Shown: positions 17,945 through 26,787 of the stretch, piece after piece
How positions within the stretch are numbered: position 1 is the stretch's first letter
How the letters are laid out: each line of letters begins with the position of its first letter
Assembly: GCA_964584665.1 (NCBI GenBank)
Contig: CAZPAO010000005.1
Location: forward strand, 62,001 to 126,000
DNA: 64,000 nucleotides
Direction: 5' to 3'
Source: DASUBN01 sp964584665
Lineage (GTDB): Bacteria > Pseudomonadota > Gammaproteobacteria > Natronospirales > REEB76
Notes under the pieces: model-generated
Databases searched by the model: none
What the model was told of the DNA's origin: nothing
What the model saw: the letters and a program-made list of their open reading frames with translations, nothing else
Translations under genes and position numbers: made by a program

Positions 17945-18357
17945 CCGGCCAGTCGTTCGCCCAGCAGCGAGCGCATCAGAGCCGCGAGCTTCTCCGCTTC
18001 GGCGGCGTAGTAGGGTTTCGGCGGCAGCTTGCCCCACACCGGCGCGGGCCAGGCGGGATCGTGCCGGTAGCGGGCGATGTGATGCACGTGCAGCTGCGGC
18101 ACCAGGTTGCCCAGCGCCGCGATGTTGAGCTTGTCCGGCGCGAAGGCCTGCATCATGGTGCGGGACAGGAGCGCCGACTCATCCCAGAGCCTGGTCCGGT
18201 CCCCATCGTCGAGGTCATGCGCCTCGCGCACGTCGGCCCGCTGCGGCACCAATATGAACCACGGGTACTGGGCATCGTCCATCAGCAGCAGGCGGCACAG
18301 GCCCAGTGAGCCCATGTCCCGGCAATCTTTCGCAAGTTGCGGGTGGAGTTGGAACAT
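17941..18357 (-). CDS. HIT domain nucleotide hydrolase/transferase-like protein
   Basis: 138 aa. The histidine-triad region reads NLVPQLHVHHIAR, so the first His of HxHxH is Gln, a form I have seen in a proteobacterial HIT subgroup rather than a clear loss. The RADVREAHDLDD loop is typical. Probable nucleoside-monophosphate or dinucleoside-polyphosphate hydrolase in the cytoplasm. First gene of the run leading into nudC (four-base overlap). Ribosome site GAGG precedes the ATG. Confidence 0.85.
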   Translation of the reverse strand: MFQLHPQLAKDCRDMGSLGLCRLLLMDDAQYPWFILVPQRADVREAHDLDDGDRTRLWDESALLSRTMMQAFAPDKLNIAALGNLVPQLHVHHIARYRHDPAWPAPVWGKLPPKPYYAAEAEKLAALMRSLLGERLAG

Positions 18358-18479
18358 CCTGGCCTCGACGGGGGTCTGTGGGGCTGGGCCGGCGGGGCGG
18401 CATCCAGCGGGCGGAAACGCCGTGTTAAGCTTTTGACATTATTCCCTAAATCGGCGCGCCTGGGGGAAAGACGCGGACC

Positions 18480-20993
18480 ATGAGCGCTTTGCGTAAAGCC
18501 CCGAGATACCTCGCGCTCGCTGTCCTGCTGACCGGCGTCTATTTCCTTTGCAACTACGCCGGCCTCTACTTGAAGCTCCACTACCACGGCTTCTCGCCGC
18601 TGTGGCCGGCCACCGGCGTAGCGGTGGCGCTGCTGTGGCTCTACGGACTGCGCTGGTGGCCCGTCATCGTCGTCGGGGAACTCCTGGGCGCCCACTATGG
18701 CGGCCGTGACTGGGGCGTGGGCGCCACCGATGCGGTGGCCCAGCTCGTCGAAGCCCTGGTCGCGGCGATGCTCCTGCGCGGGCTCGGCATCCGTCCCGAC
18801 TTCGAGCGCACCCGCGACGTGCTGGGCCTCACCTTCATGGGCGGCCTCTTGCCGGCGCTCATCGGCGGCGGCCTCGGCGCCATCGGCCTGGTGCTGAACG
18901 GCTCGCTGCCCATGCATGCCCTTTCCGGCGAGTGGGCGAGCTGGGCCCTCGGCGACGCCATGGGCATCCTCATCGTCACGCCCTTCATCGCCCAGTGGCG
19001 GCACTGGCCGTTCACGGAGCGGCGCCCCTTCGGCATCTGGGTGCTGGCGATGCTCATGCTGGTGATCGCCGTCATGGGCATCTCGGTGCTGCCGGCGGAA
19101 CTGCAGACCCGGCTCTACTTCCTGTTGCTGCCCCTGGTGGTGCTGGTGGCCGCGTGCTGCGGAGAGGCGGGCGCCACCAGTGCCGCGCTGCTCTTGGCCG
19201 CCCTCGTGCTGGGCTACAACCTCAGCGACACCCAGGATCCGCTGCTGGCCGCGCTGCGCATCGCCTTCGTCGGCGCCAGCGCCTTCACCGGCTATCTCGT
19301 GGCGGCAGCCTTCGCCGGGCGCCGCGCCGCCGACAAGGCCCTGCTCTCGGAGCAGGACCGTGCCGTGGTCACCTTGCAGGCCCTGGGCGAGGGCGTCATC
19401 ACCACCCATGCCAACGGCAAGGTCTACTTCATGAACGCCGTGGCGGAGAAGCTCACCGGCTGGCGCGCCTCCGATGCCGTGGGCCGCGCCATCGAGGACG
19501 TGTTCCCGCTCTCGCTGGCGAGCGGCGACACCGAGGAGCACACCGTGCGCCACGCGCTCGTCAACGGCGCCGCCTCCGAGGTCCTCACGCGCCGCCTGCT
19601 ACGTGACCGGGTCGGCGTGCTGCGCCCGGTGGAGGGCGCCATCACGCTCGCGCGCGGGCGCGACGGTGAGATCATGGGCGGCGTCATCGTGTTCCGCGAC
19701 GTGTCCGAGGCCGAGCACCTCAAGGAACGCCTGGTGCACGAGGCGACCCACGACGCGCTCACTGGCCTCCGCAACCGTGCCGCCTTCGACAAGGCCCTGC
19801 GCGAGCTGACCGGGGGCAGCGACCGCAAGCAGCGCTACGCCTTGCTGTATCTCGACCTCGACCAGTTCAAGCTCATCAACGACACCCGCGGCCATGAGGT
19901 GGGTGATCGGCTCCTCATCGAACTCACCAAACGCCTGCGCGCGCTGGTGCACCGGCCGGACCTGATCGCGCGCCTGGGCGGAGACGAGTTCGGCGTGCTG
20001 GTGCAGGATGCCCACGAGAAGACCGTGATGCTGCTGGCCGAGGAGCTGCGCCGCACCGTGCTCGACTACCGCTTCAAGGAGCGCGAACTCATCTTCAGCG
20101 TCGGCGTCAGCATCGGCGTGACCTTCTTCCAGCCGGGCGAGCGCTCGACGGACGTCCTGAGCCGCGCCGACATCGCCTGCTACATCGCCAAGGGCGCGGG
20201 TCGCAACGCCATCCACGTCTACCGCAGCGACGACCGCAGCATGATGCAGCACCATTCGGACCTGGCGCGGGTTTCCCAGCTCGAGACCGCCATGGACGAA
20301 GGCCGCTTCCGCCTGTTCGGCCAGCGCATCATGCCGCTCGGCGCCCCCGGCCGGGACGGCGCCTTCTACGAAGTGCTGCTGCGCCTCTACGAGGACGGCA
20401 AGATCGTGCCGCCCGGCGCCTTCCTGCCCGCCGCCGCGCGCTTCGGCCTCGCCACGCGCATCGACCACTGGGTGGTGGACCAGAGCTTCCGCTTCCTCGC
20501 CGACAAGCGCGGCAAGGGCATCCGCCTCAGCGTCAACCTGGACCCGCGCACCCTGGACAGCCCCGACTTCCCGCGCTTCGTGCACGAGCAGCGGGCGCGC
20601 CACGGCATAGACCCGGAGGACGTGTGCTTCGAGGTCACCGAGAACGTGGCGCTGGAGAACCTCACCCGCGGCGTCGAGAGCATGCACGCGCTCAACCGCG
20701 AGGGCTTCCGCTTCGCCCTGGACGACTGCGGCAGCGGCGTGGCGAGCTTCGGCTACCTGCAGCAGCTGCCGGTGCAGTTCCTGAAGATCGACGGGCAATT
20801 CGTCCAGAAATTCTCGGACGATCCGGTCAACCCGCTGGTGGTGCGCACGCTATCGGAACTCGCGCGCATGCGCGGCATGCAGTGCATCGCCGAGTGCGTG
20901 GAGAACGAGGCCACCCGCGACCAGCTGGCGAAGCTGGGCGTGGACTTCGGGCAGGGATTCTTCCTGCACAAACCCGAGCCCCTGCCTGCGTAG
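18480..20993 (+). CDS. MASE1-PAS-GGDEF-EAL cyclic-di-GMP signalling protein
   Basis: 837 aa. An eight-helix MASE1 sensor (about residues 10-285) is followed by a PAS domain (295-410), GGDEF (425-590) and EAL (600-837). The cyclase motif is intact (RLGGDEFGVL). The residue triple-spaced before the usual I-site Asp is His (HRPD), so the canonical RxxD inhibitory site is missing. In the EAL domain the name motif is EVL (YEVLLRLY), but the metal and base residues appear kept (SVNLDPR, FEVTEN, ALDDCGSG, FLKIDGQF, CVEN). Bifunctional cyclase/phosphodiesterase, similar in architecture to YegE-type proteins but with an EAL that looks catalytic. Confidence 0.92.
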   Translation: MSALRKAPRYLALAVLLTGVYFLCNYAGLYLKLHYHGFSPLWPATGVAVALLWLYGLRWWPVIVVGELLGAHYGGRDWGVGATDAVAQLVEALVAAMLLRGLGIRPDFERTRDVLGLTFMGGLLPALIGGGLGAIGLVLNGSLPMHALSGEWASWALGDAMGILIVTPFIAQWRHWPFTERRPFGIWVLAMLMLVIAVMGISVLPAELQTRLYFLLLPLVVLVAACCGEAGATSAALLLAALVLGYNLSDTQDPLLAALRIAFVGASAFTGYLVAAAFAGRRAADKALLSEQDRAVVTLQALGEGVITTHANGKVYFMNAVAEKLTGWRASDAVGRAIEDVFPLSLASGDTEEHTVRHALVNGAASEVLTRRLLRDRVGVLRPVEGAITLARGRDGEIMGGVIVFRDVSEAEHLKERLVHEATHDALTGLRNRAAFDKALRELTGGSDRKQRYALLYLDLDQFKLINDTRGHEVGDRLLIELTKRLRALVHRPDLIARLGGDEFGVLVQDAHEKTVMLLAEELRRTVLDYRFKERELIFSVGVSIGVTFFQPGERSTDVLSRADIACYIAKGAGRNAIHVYRSDDRSMMQHHSDLARVSQLETAMDEGRFRLFGQRIMPLGAPGRDGAFYEVLLRLYEDGKIVPPGAFLPAAARFGLATRIDHWVVDQSFRFLADKRGKGIRLSVNLDPRTLDSPDFPRFVHEQRARHGIDPEDVCFEVTENVALENLTRGVESMHALNREGFRFALDDCGSGVASFGYLQQLPVQFLKIDGQFVQKFSDDPVNPLVVRTLSELARMRGMQCIAECVENEATRDQLAKLGVDFGQGFFLHKPEPLPA

Positions 20994-21117
20994 AAGCTAC
21001 TGCGCTTGCCGGGGCGTTGTTGCGCTTCGGACTCGCAGTCGGTCATGCACATCAGAGTGCACTCCCTCCTGCTCGCCTCGCGCGCCTAGCCCCAGCTTCG
21101 CTCGTTACGCTTCTACG
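20989..21117 (+). repeat. dispersed palindromic intergenic repeat, copy A
   Basis: Begins at the stop codon of the MASE1 gene. Terminal arms CGTAGAAGC (20989-20997) and GCTTCTACG (21109-21117) are perfect inverted repeats. The 22-nt core CATGCACATCAGAGTGCACTC+C lies at 21044-21065 and contains the palindrome GAGTGCACTC; CCTAGCC follows 19 nt later (21085-21091). About 36 of 40 bases around the core match copy C (36835-36961). It fills the whole gap between convergent genes. Confidence 0.75.
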
Positions 21118-21131
21118 TCGGCAGGCAGCAC

Positions 21132-21494
21132 TCAGGCCGAATGGCAAACAGCCTCGACGTTGTTCCCATCCGGATCCAACACGAACGCGGCGTAATACGT
21201 AGGCGAATAGTTCTCCCGCAGACCCGGCTTGCCGTTGTCCTTGGCCCCCGACGCGATGGCGGCTTTATAGAAAGCATCCACCGCCTTGCGGTCCTTGGCC
21301 CGGAAGGCCAGGTGCGCGATGGGCTTCTGGGCGGGGCCTTGGGCTGCCCAGATCGTGGAACCGCCGTCCTGGCCCACGCCGAAGCCACCTTCGTATTCCG
21401 AGACCAGCTTATAGCCCAGGGGGGCGAGGGCCTTGGCATAGAAGGTCTTGGCCTTGTCCGCGTCCGTGACGCTCAACGAGATGTGATCCAGCAT
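21132..21494 (-). CDS. VOC family (glyoxalase-like) protein
   Basis: 120 aa, one vicinal-oxygen-chelate domain. The pattern HISLSVTDADKAKTFY, AHLAFRAKDRKAVDAFY and FVLDPDGNNVEAVCH, with metal-ligand positions His near the start and Glu near the end, is typical of small cytosolic VOC proteins. The function of this subgroup is not fixed. AAGGAG lies one base before the first ATG (21500) but seven before the ATG at 21494, so the second ATG is the likely start. Divergent from the AraC gene. Confidence 0.85.
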   Translation of the reverse strand: MLDHISLSVTDADKAKTFYAKALAPLGYKLVSEYEGGFGVGQDGGSTIWAAQGPAQKPIAHLAFRAKDRKAVDAFYKAAIASGAKDNGKPGLRENYSPTYYAAFVLDPDGNNVEAVCHSA

Positions 21495-21614
21495 GGTCAT
21501 GCTCCTTGTGGTTGGGATGCGCCATTGGAACCCGAAGGCCGCCTCGTCCGCTGTCACATCCTTGCGCCCCAGGGACCTGCAAGGATCTGACAGCGCCCGG
21601 ACCCGCGCCGGGTT

Positions 21615-21620
21615 TAGACT
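21615..21620 (+). promoter_or_regulatory. -10 box TAGACT, six bases before the AraC-family ATG
   Basis: TAGACT, GATGCC, ATG at 21627, without a ribosome site; leaderless layout. Confidence 0.5.
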
Positions 21621-21626
21621 GATGCC

Positions 21627-22442
21627 ATGTCCCGTGAGTACAAGACCCTCTATTCCAGCCCGCTGGTCACGGTGGGCGACGTGCTCTGCACCGAAGGCTG
21701 CGGCCCCGGGCGCCACGAAGAACATTGCCCGGTGGCGAGCCTCGCCTTCATCCGCAGCGGCAGCTTCGTGCGCCGCGACCGGCTCGGCAAGCACGTGGCG
21801 GACGCCACCCGCGTGGTGTTCTTCGATCCCGCCGAGCCCTACATGGTGGACCATCCGGTGCCGGGCGGTGACCGCTGCACCTCCGTGTCCTTCGCGCCGG
21901 CCACGCTGCGTGAAGCCCTGCGGCCGAAGCGCGGCGAACCGGAACGGGTGTTCGACAAGACCACGCTGGCCGGCAGCAGCGAGATGCACCTCCTGCACCG
22001 GGAACTCCTGCTCGCCGTGAAGCTCGGTGACGGGGTGATGGTGGAGGAGACGGCGCTCGCCTTGTTGCAGCTCTGCGTGCAGGGGGAGGGCGTGCCGCGC
22101 TTGCGGGGCGCCGCCGCCAGCCGCGCCGCGGGACTCGCGGCTGAGGCCCAGGTGCTGATCGCGGAATCGTTCACCGAGAAGGTGACGCTGGAATCCCTGG
22201 CGGCGCAGCTGGACGTCTCGCCCTTCCGCCTGTGCCGCGCCTTCCGCCAGGCCACCGGCGGCAGCCTGCACCAGCACCTCACGCGATTGAGGTTGGTGAC
22301 GGCGCTGGAGAAGCTGCCGGAGTACCAGGAGCGGCTCACGGACCTCGCGCTGGACCTGGGGTTCAGCAGCCACAGCCACTTCACCCATGCCTTCCGCGGC
22401 TACTTCGGCCGCGCGCCTTCCGCCTGGCTCGAGCGCAGCTGA
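21627..22442 (+). CDS. AraC family transcriptional regulator
   Basis: 271 aa. An N-terminal cupin-like sensing domain (about residues 5-150) is followed by two helix-turn-helix units at about 175-268 (LESLAAQLDVSPFRLCRAFR; LTDLALDLGFSSHSHFTHAFR). The last helix ends with the AraC-type GRAPSAW. The likely target is unknown. The VOC gene is divergent, 132 bp away, so it is a candidate target. The stop codon is two bases from the stop of the convergent GAF-GGDEF gene. Confidence 0.9.
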   Translation: MSREYKTLYSSPLVTVGDVLCTEGCGPGRHEEHCPVASLAFIRSGSFVRRDRLGKHVADATRVVFFDPAEPYMVDHPVPGGDRCTSVSFAPATLREALRPKRGEPERVFDKTTLAGSSEMHLLHRELLLAVKLGDGVMVEETALALLQLCVQGEGVPRLRGAAASRAAGLAAEAQVLIAESFTEKVTLESLAAQLDVSPFRLCRAFRQATGGSLHQHLTRLRLVTALEKLPEYQERLTDLALDLGFSSHSHFTHAFRGYFGRAPSAWLERS

Positions 22443-22443
22443 A

Positions 22444-24504
22444 TCAGCTCTCCGGCGGCACGTGGGCCATGACCCGGTTGCGGCCCGCCTTCTTCGCCGC
22501 ATAGAGCGCCGCGTCCGCCGCGCCCACCAGTTCCGAATGCGGCAGTCCGCGCCCGGCCACCAGGGAGGCGGTGCCGATGCTCAGGGTCACGTGGGGTGAG
22601 ACGCCCGAGCTGCCGTGGGCGAGGCGCAGGGCCTCCACCCGCGTGCGCAAGGATTCCGCGTAGGCGCGCGCCTGCTCCGCATCCAGGTCCGGCAGCACCA
22701 GCGCGAACTCCTCGCCGCCGTAGCGCGCCACGAAGTCCGCCGGGCGCATCAGCCCGTCCGCCAGCGCCTGCGCCACCAGCTTCAGGCATTCGTCGCCGCG
22801 CAGGTGGCCGTGGGTGTCGTTCAGCGCCTTGAAGTGGTCCAGGTCCGCGAGCATCAGCGTCAGCGGCCGGCCCGTGCGCTGGGCCCAGCGCCACTCGTGG
22901 GCCAGCACCTCGTCCAGGCGCCGCCGGTTCGGCACGCCCGTGAGCGCGTCGTAGGAGGAGATGCGGTGCAGCTCCAGGTTGGCGCGCTTCAGCTTCTCGT
23001 TGGCCTCGGCCAGTTCGCGGTTGACGATGGCGATGTGGATCGCGCCCGCCACCTGGTCCGCCACCGCCTTGCACAGGCTCTGCACCTGGGGCGTGAAGCT
23101 GTCGCGCGCCGCGCTCTCCAGGTTCAGCACGCCGAGCATGCGCTCGTGGTAGCGGATCGGCACCACGTATTCCGAGCGGATGTCCGGATGGCCGACCACG
23201 TAATCCGGGTCGCCCGAGTCCGAGTACACGAGCTGCGGCTCGCCCAGGCGCGCGCAACGGCCGCATACGCCCATGCTGGTGAGCCATTCCTCGCCGCCGG
23301 GGATGCCGAGCGTGAGGTTGCCGGACATGGTCTCGATGATGAAGCGCGTGCCGCTCTCGTCCAGCACCAGGATGCTGGCGGCGGCCACGTGCAGCTCCGC
23401 CGCCAGGTAGTCGGTGACCTTGCGCAGGAGCGTGTGCAGGTCGTCCGCCTGGGTGGCGAGCCGCGAGAGCTGGTTCAGGATGCCCATCACCCGGGCATGC
23501 TCCTGCAGGGCCGCGTCCAGGCGCGCGCCCTCGATGGCGCCCGCGATCTGCTCTGCGATGCTGGCGAACACCTGGCGCGCGTGGGGCGTGAAGCTCTGGG
23601 GGTTGGGGCTCTCCAGGTTCAGCACGCCCAGCATGCGGCCGCGGTGGCGGATGGGCACCACGAACTCGGCGCGCATGCCCGTCAGGCGCGGCAGGTAGGC
23701 CGGCTCCGCCGCCACGTCCTCCACGTACACCGCCTCGCCGCTGCGCACGCAACGGCCGCAGATGCCGGTCTCGATGCTCCATTCCCCGTGCGGCGGCATG
23801 TGGGGCGCGCCCTTGCCGAACACCTCCACCACGAAGTGGCTGCCGTGCTCGTCCAGCAGCAGGATGCTCGGCATGCACAGCGGGAAGTGGCTGCCGATGT
23901 AGTCCACGATCTGCTGCAGCAGGTCCGCCTGGCCCAGCGGCTCGAGCGCTATGCGGGAGACCTCGCTCATCACCTCGTTCAGCACCGCATGCTCCATCAG
24001 CGCCTCGTAGACCCGCGCGCTGTCGATGGCTCCTGCAACCTGTTCGGCCACGGTCTCGAGTATCTCCAGCTGCCCGCAGAACTCGCCGGAACGGGTGCTC
24101 TCCACGTTCAGGATCGCGATCACCTCGCCGCGGTGCCGCACCGGCACGCACACCTGGGAGCGCACGCCCGGCGTCGTCTCCATGTAATGGGGGACCTGGG
24201 TCACGTCGTCGTAGAGCGCGGCCTTGCCGCTGGTGGCCACCTCGCCCACCACGCCGAGGCCCAGGGGCCGGGTGAAACCGGGGGTGATCTGGGTGGGGAT
24301 CTCCGACCGCACCGCCTCGCACACGAAGCGTCCGCGCGCCTTGTCCACGCTGGCGAAGCCGATGAACTCCCAGCCGAAGTGCCGGTGCAGCGCCTCGGCC
24401 ACGCGGGAGAGCATCGGGCGCAACTCCAGGTCGCCGCTAGCGATGCGGGCGATCTCGTTCATCACCTTGAGGTGGCGTTCGCCGGAGTGAGCAGTGTCGG
24501 ACAT
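22444..24504 (-). CDS. triple-GAF diguanylate cyclase
   Basis: 686 aa: three tandem GAF domains (about residues 25-170, 190-340, 360-510), a short coiled linker and a GGDEF domain (about 545-680). Each GAF shares the pattern GVxNLES...F, and two have an identical CGRC segment. The active-site motif is GGEEF (RYGGEEFALVLP), and a proper I-site RPAD lies five residues before it, so product inhibition is expected. Soluble, with no membrane segments. I start at ATG 24504 with AAGG ten bases upstream; the frame is open further up but without coding character. Confidence 0.92.
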   Translation of the reverse strand: MSDTAHSGERHLKVMNEIARIASGDLELRPMLSRVAEALHRHFGWEFIGFASVDKARGRFVCEAVRSEIPTQITPGFTRPLGLGVVGEVATSGKAALYDDVTQVPHYMETTPGVRSQVCVPVRHRGEVIAILNVESTRSGEFCGQLEILETVAEQVAGAIDSARVYEALMEHAVLNEVMSEVSRIALEPLGQADLLQQIVDYIGSHFPLCMPSILLLDEHGSHFVVEVFGKGAPHMPPHGEWSIETGICGRCVRSGEAVYVEDVAAEPAYLPRLTGMRAEFVVPIRHRGRMLGVLNLESPNPQSFTPHARQVFASIAEQIAGAIEGARLDAALQEHARVMGILNQLSRLATQADDLHTLLRKVTDYLAAELHVAAASILVLDESGTRFIIETMSGNLTLGIPGGEEWLTSMGVCGRCARLGEPQLVYSDSGDPDYVVGHPDIRSEYVVPIRYHERMLGVLNLESAARDSFTPQVQSLCKAVADQVAGAIHIAIVNRELAEANEKLKRANLELHRISSYDALTGVPNRRRLDEVLAHEWRWAQRTGRPLTLMLADLDHFKALNDTHGHLRGDECLKLVAQALADGLMRPADFVARYGGEEFALVLPDLDAEQARAYAESLRTRVEALRLAHGSSGVSPHVTLSIGTASLVAGRGLPHSELVGAADAALYAAKKAGRNRVMAHVPPES

Positions 24505-24643
24505 GTGCTTCGAACCTTGGGGTCGCAGGGCGCCGTACCGGGACCTTAAGTCCCGGCCATTCCGCGCGTCCCTGCGCCATAGCACTCGTCCATCATGTTA
24601 AACCGGCGGCGGTCCCGCGTCTGCTAGGGACGCGGGTATGGTC

Positions 24644-25138
24644 TCAACGGGTGAGGAGGTGGGCCACCGCCTGTTCCAGGTTTGCCTCCGTCACCGGCGT
24701 GCCGCCGGCCCAGAGTTTCGCGCGTACCTTCCCTTCCGCGTCTATCACGTAGGTCATGGGCAGCACACGCGGCGCGCGGAAGCCGTTCACCTCGGCGGTC
24801 TCCGCCATGAGCGCCGGATAAGAGAAGGCCGCCATGGCCTGCTTCACATCCGCTGCGTCCTTCGCCGCGTCCTCGTCCAGGCCGACGAGCACCACGCCCT
24901 CCGCCGCATGCTTCTTCGAGAAACCGTCCAGGAGCGGCATCTCTTCGCGGCAGGGGCCGCACCAGGTGGCCCACAGGTTCACCACCACCACGTGCCCCTT
25001 GAGCGCGGCGAGGTCGAAGGGCTTGCCGTCCAGCGTCAGGCCTTTCAGCGCCGGCGCCCCATCGCCCGTGTCCAGCGCCGAGGCGGCTGCGGCCCACAGG
25101 AGCGCGGTGCAAGCGAGGGCGGTGAGCGGCAGGCGCAT
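24644..25138 (-). CDS. TlpA-like periplasmic thiol-disulfide oxidoreductase
   Basis: 164 aa, Sec signal peptide (cleavage near ASALD, residue 22), one thioredoxin fold with the active site WATWCGPCREEMP (about residues 56-68) and cis-Pro in VLPMTYVID. Periplasmic thiol reductase or oxidase. It lies three bases after the stop of the outer-membrane protein gene, so the two are co-transcribed; the Cys-rich N-terminus of that partner is a plausible substrate. Confidence 0.9.
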   Translation of the reverse strand: MRLPLTALACTALLWAAAASALDTGDGAPALKGLTLDGKPFDLAALKGHVVVVNLWATWCGPCREEMPLLDGFSKKHAAEGVVLVGLDEDAAKDAADVKQAMAAFSYPALMAETAEVNGFRAPRVLPMTYVIDAEGKVRAKLWAGGTPVTEANLEQAVAHLLTR

Positions 25139-25141
25139 GGT

Positions 25142-26059
25142 CTAGAAACTATAGGACAGGATGAGCTTGTACTGGCGCGGCGCCACCAGCTGGTTCCCGT
25201 TCACGTCCTGGTACAGCGGCAGCTCGATGTCGGCGTAGAGGTGTACCTTGCCGAGGTCCAGCTCCAGGCCCGGTGCCGCCAGCAGTCGGAGATAACCGGT
25301 ACTGTCGTTATCGGCGTTCACGCCCGTATCACGCAGTCGGTCGGAGACCAGGAGCTGCAGCACGGGCGCCAGGGTAGCATCACGGCCGAACTGCCAGCCG
25401 CTGTAGTAGGCGCCGCCGGCGGCATCCAGTTCGTTGCCGGGACGGTAGCCCGCGTGCTCCGCAAGGGCACGGTCGTAGTGAGCCTGCACGAAGCCAGTCC
25501 ACGTGTTATCGGCGTTCAGGTTCCTTTGGTGGTAGATGCCTAGCAGCAGGTTTGTGGTGCCGGTGCCTATGGAGGTGTCGCGATCGAATTCCGGGTCGGT
25601 GTAGTCGCCGGTGGCGAACTTGAGGCCGAAGGAGAGGCCGGTGGACATGTCGTCCGAGAAGCCGGTGTACATGCCCATCAGGCGCACATCGCCCAGTGAG
25701 GAATCTTTGAACGCGCCGAGCGCGCCGCCATCCTCGGTGATGAACAGCCGGTCCGTGTAGGGCACCTCGATGCTGAAGCCCCAGTCCCGATCGAACATGT
25801 ACTGCAGGCCCGCGGTGTAGAAGTCCGAGCGGATGTTCTTGTCGTCGTTCGCGGCGGCGGGGGCGGAAGAAGTACCGCTCCAGTTCTCGGTCTGGTTCAG
25901 GTAGTCGTATTCCAGGAAGGCGGTACCGCCCTCGCCATTGGGCAGGAGCGCGCTGGTCCCCACGGCGAATACCCCGCAGCCGCAGGCGCAGGCCAGGGCT
26001 TGGGTGGAAGCGAGCAGGGAGAGCGCGAAGAGGCAGCAGGATAGGGCTAGACGACGCAT
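25142..26059 (-). CDS. outer-membrane beta-barrel protein with N-terminal CACGCG motif
   Basis: 305 aa. Signal peptide to about residue 22 (STQALA), then the mature N-terminus CACGCGVFAVG, whose three clustered Cys could bind metal or form disulfides. The remainder is alternating amphipathic strands (about 12-14) and the protein ends in Phe (LILSYSF), the usual outer-membrane insertion signal. Related proteins are generally called transporter or hypothetical; no substrate is known to me. Encoded just upstream of the TlpA-like thioredoxin in the same operon. Confidence 0.8.
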   Translation of the reverse strand: MRRLALSCCLFALSLLASTQALACACGCGVFAVGTSALLPNGEGGTAFLEYDYLNQTENWSGTSSAPAAANDDKNIRSDFYTAGLQYMFDRDWGFSIEVPYTDRLFITEDGGALGAFKDSSLGDVRLMGMYTGFSDDMSTGLSFGLKFATGDYTDPEFDRDTSIGTGTTNLLLGIYHQRNLNADNTWTGFVQAHYDRALAEHAGYRPGNELDAAGGAYYSGWQFGRDATLAPVLQLLVSDRLRDTGVNADNDSTGYLRLLAAPGLELDLGKVHLYADIELPLYQDVNGNQLVAPRQYKLILSYSF

Positions 26060-26178
26060 GCGGGACCTTAAATATGTATGGGATTCGAGAGCGCGCGGAC
26101 TATAGAGGATTCAAGCCCCACGATAAACCCCGGGGCGCTATGCTGTACGGGACGTCCCGCACACCCTGGAGAACCGCC

Positions 26179-26706
26179 ATGCGCCGGTATTTGTTCCTGA
26201 TCCCCGGCCTGTTGTTCGGCGGCGCCGCCTGGGCGGACGCACCCGCGGCGCCCGCGGCGCACGGCCTGGATGTGCTCGCCGCCTATGCCGGCACCTGGAA
26301 GACCGCCATCCATCACATGAACACCGCCTTCAGCAAGCAGGGTGAGGACCTCTACACACTGCGCAACGACTGTTGGCGCAGCGCCGCTTACTACGCCTGC
26401 GACCAGTTCCTGGGCGGCGAATCCAAGGTGCTCCTGGTGTTCACCTATGACCCGGCCACCGGCGCCTACTCCAGCTACCCCATCCCCGCCGGCAGCACCG
26501 CACCGGTGCAACCCGGCACCCTCATCGTGCAGGGCAACACCTGGATCTTCCCCTGGGACGACACCCAGGACGGCAAGACCACCCACTTCCGCGTGGTCAA
26601 CACCTGGAGTTCCTGGGACAGCATCGAGTTCCGGCAGGAGTTCTCGGTGGACGGCAAGCAGTGGACCGTGATGGCCGAGGGCCACGAGACGCGGGTCAAG
26701 CCCTGA
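26179..26706 (+). CDS. small secreted protein, paralogue family member 1
   Basis: 175 aa. Start ATG 26179 with GGAG eight bases upstream; the frame is open further upstream but a signal peptide begins exactly here (cleavage AWA-DAP, residue 20). The mature domain carries a pattern shared with the proteins at 26788 and 33634: DxL...GTW, TLRNDCW...AC, FRVVNTW and DGKQWTVMAEGHE. Two conserved Cys may form a disulfide. Fold probably lipocalin-like or DUF1579-like. Function not known. Confidence 0.8.
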   Translation: MRRYLFLIPGLLFGGAAWADAPAAPAAHGLDVLAAYAGTWKTAIHHMNTAFSKQGEDLYTLRNDCWRSAAYYACDQFLGGESKVLLVFTYDPATGAYSSYPIPAGSTAPVQPGTLIVQGNTWIFPWDDTQDGKTTHFRVVNTWSSWDSIEFRQEFSVDGKQWTVMAEGHETRVKP

Positions 26707-26787
26707 GCATTCTGTAAAACCGCCACGGCGCGCCTGAAAAAGGCTAATCTGTGCGCGCCGGTCCGGAGCCGGTGCCAGGGGATACCC

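Noticed and set aside
16997..18037. Longer nudC start upstream of 17944
   Set aside because: The extra residues are antisense to the HIT gene and lack homology; ATGA coupling at 17944 is the better start.
20989..21117. CRISPR or insertion-sequence remnant as explanation of the repeats
   Set aside because: Copies are kilobases apart, not arrayed with spacers, and contain no transposase frame or target-site duplication that I could see.
22400..24549. Long frames on both strands within the triple-GAF cyclase gene
   Set aside because: They lack motifs, while the chosen frame has three GAF domains and GGEEF.
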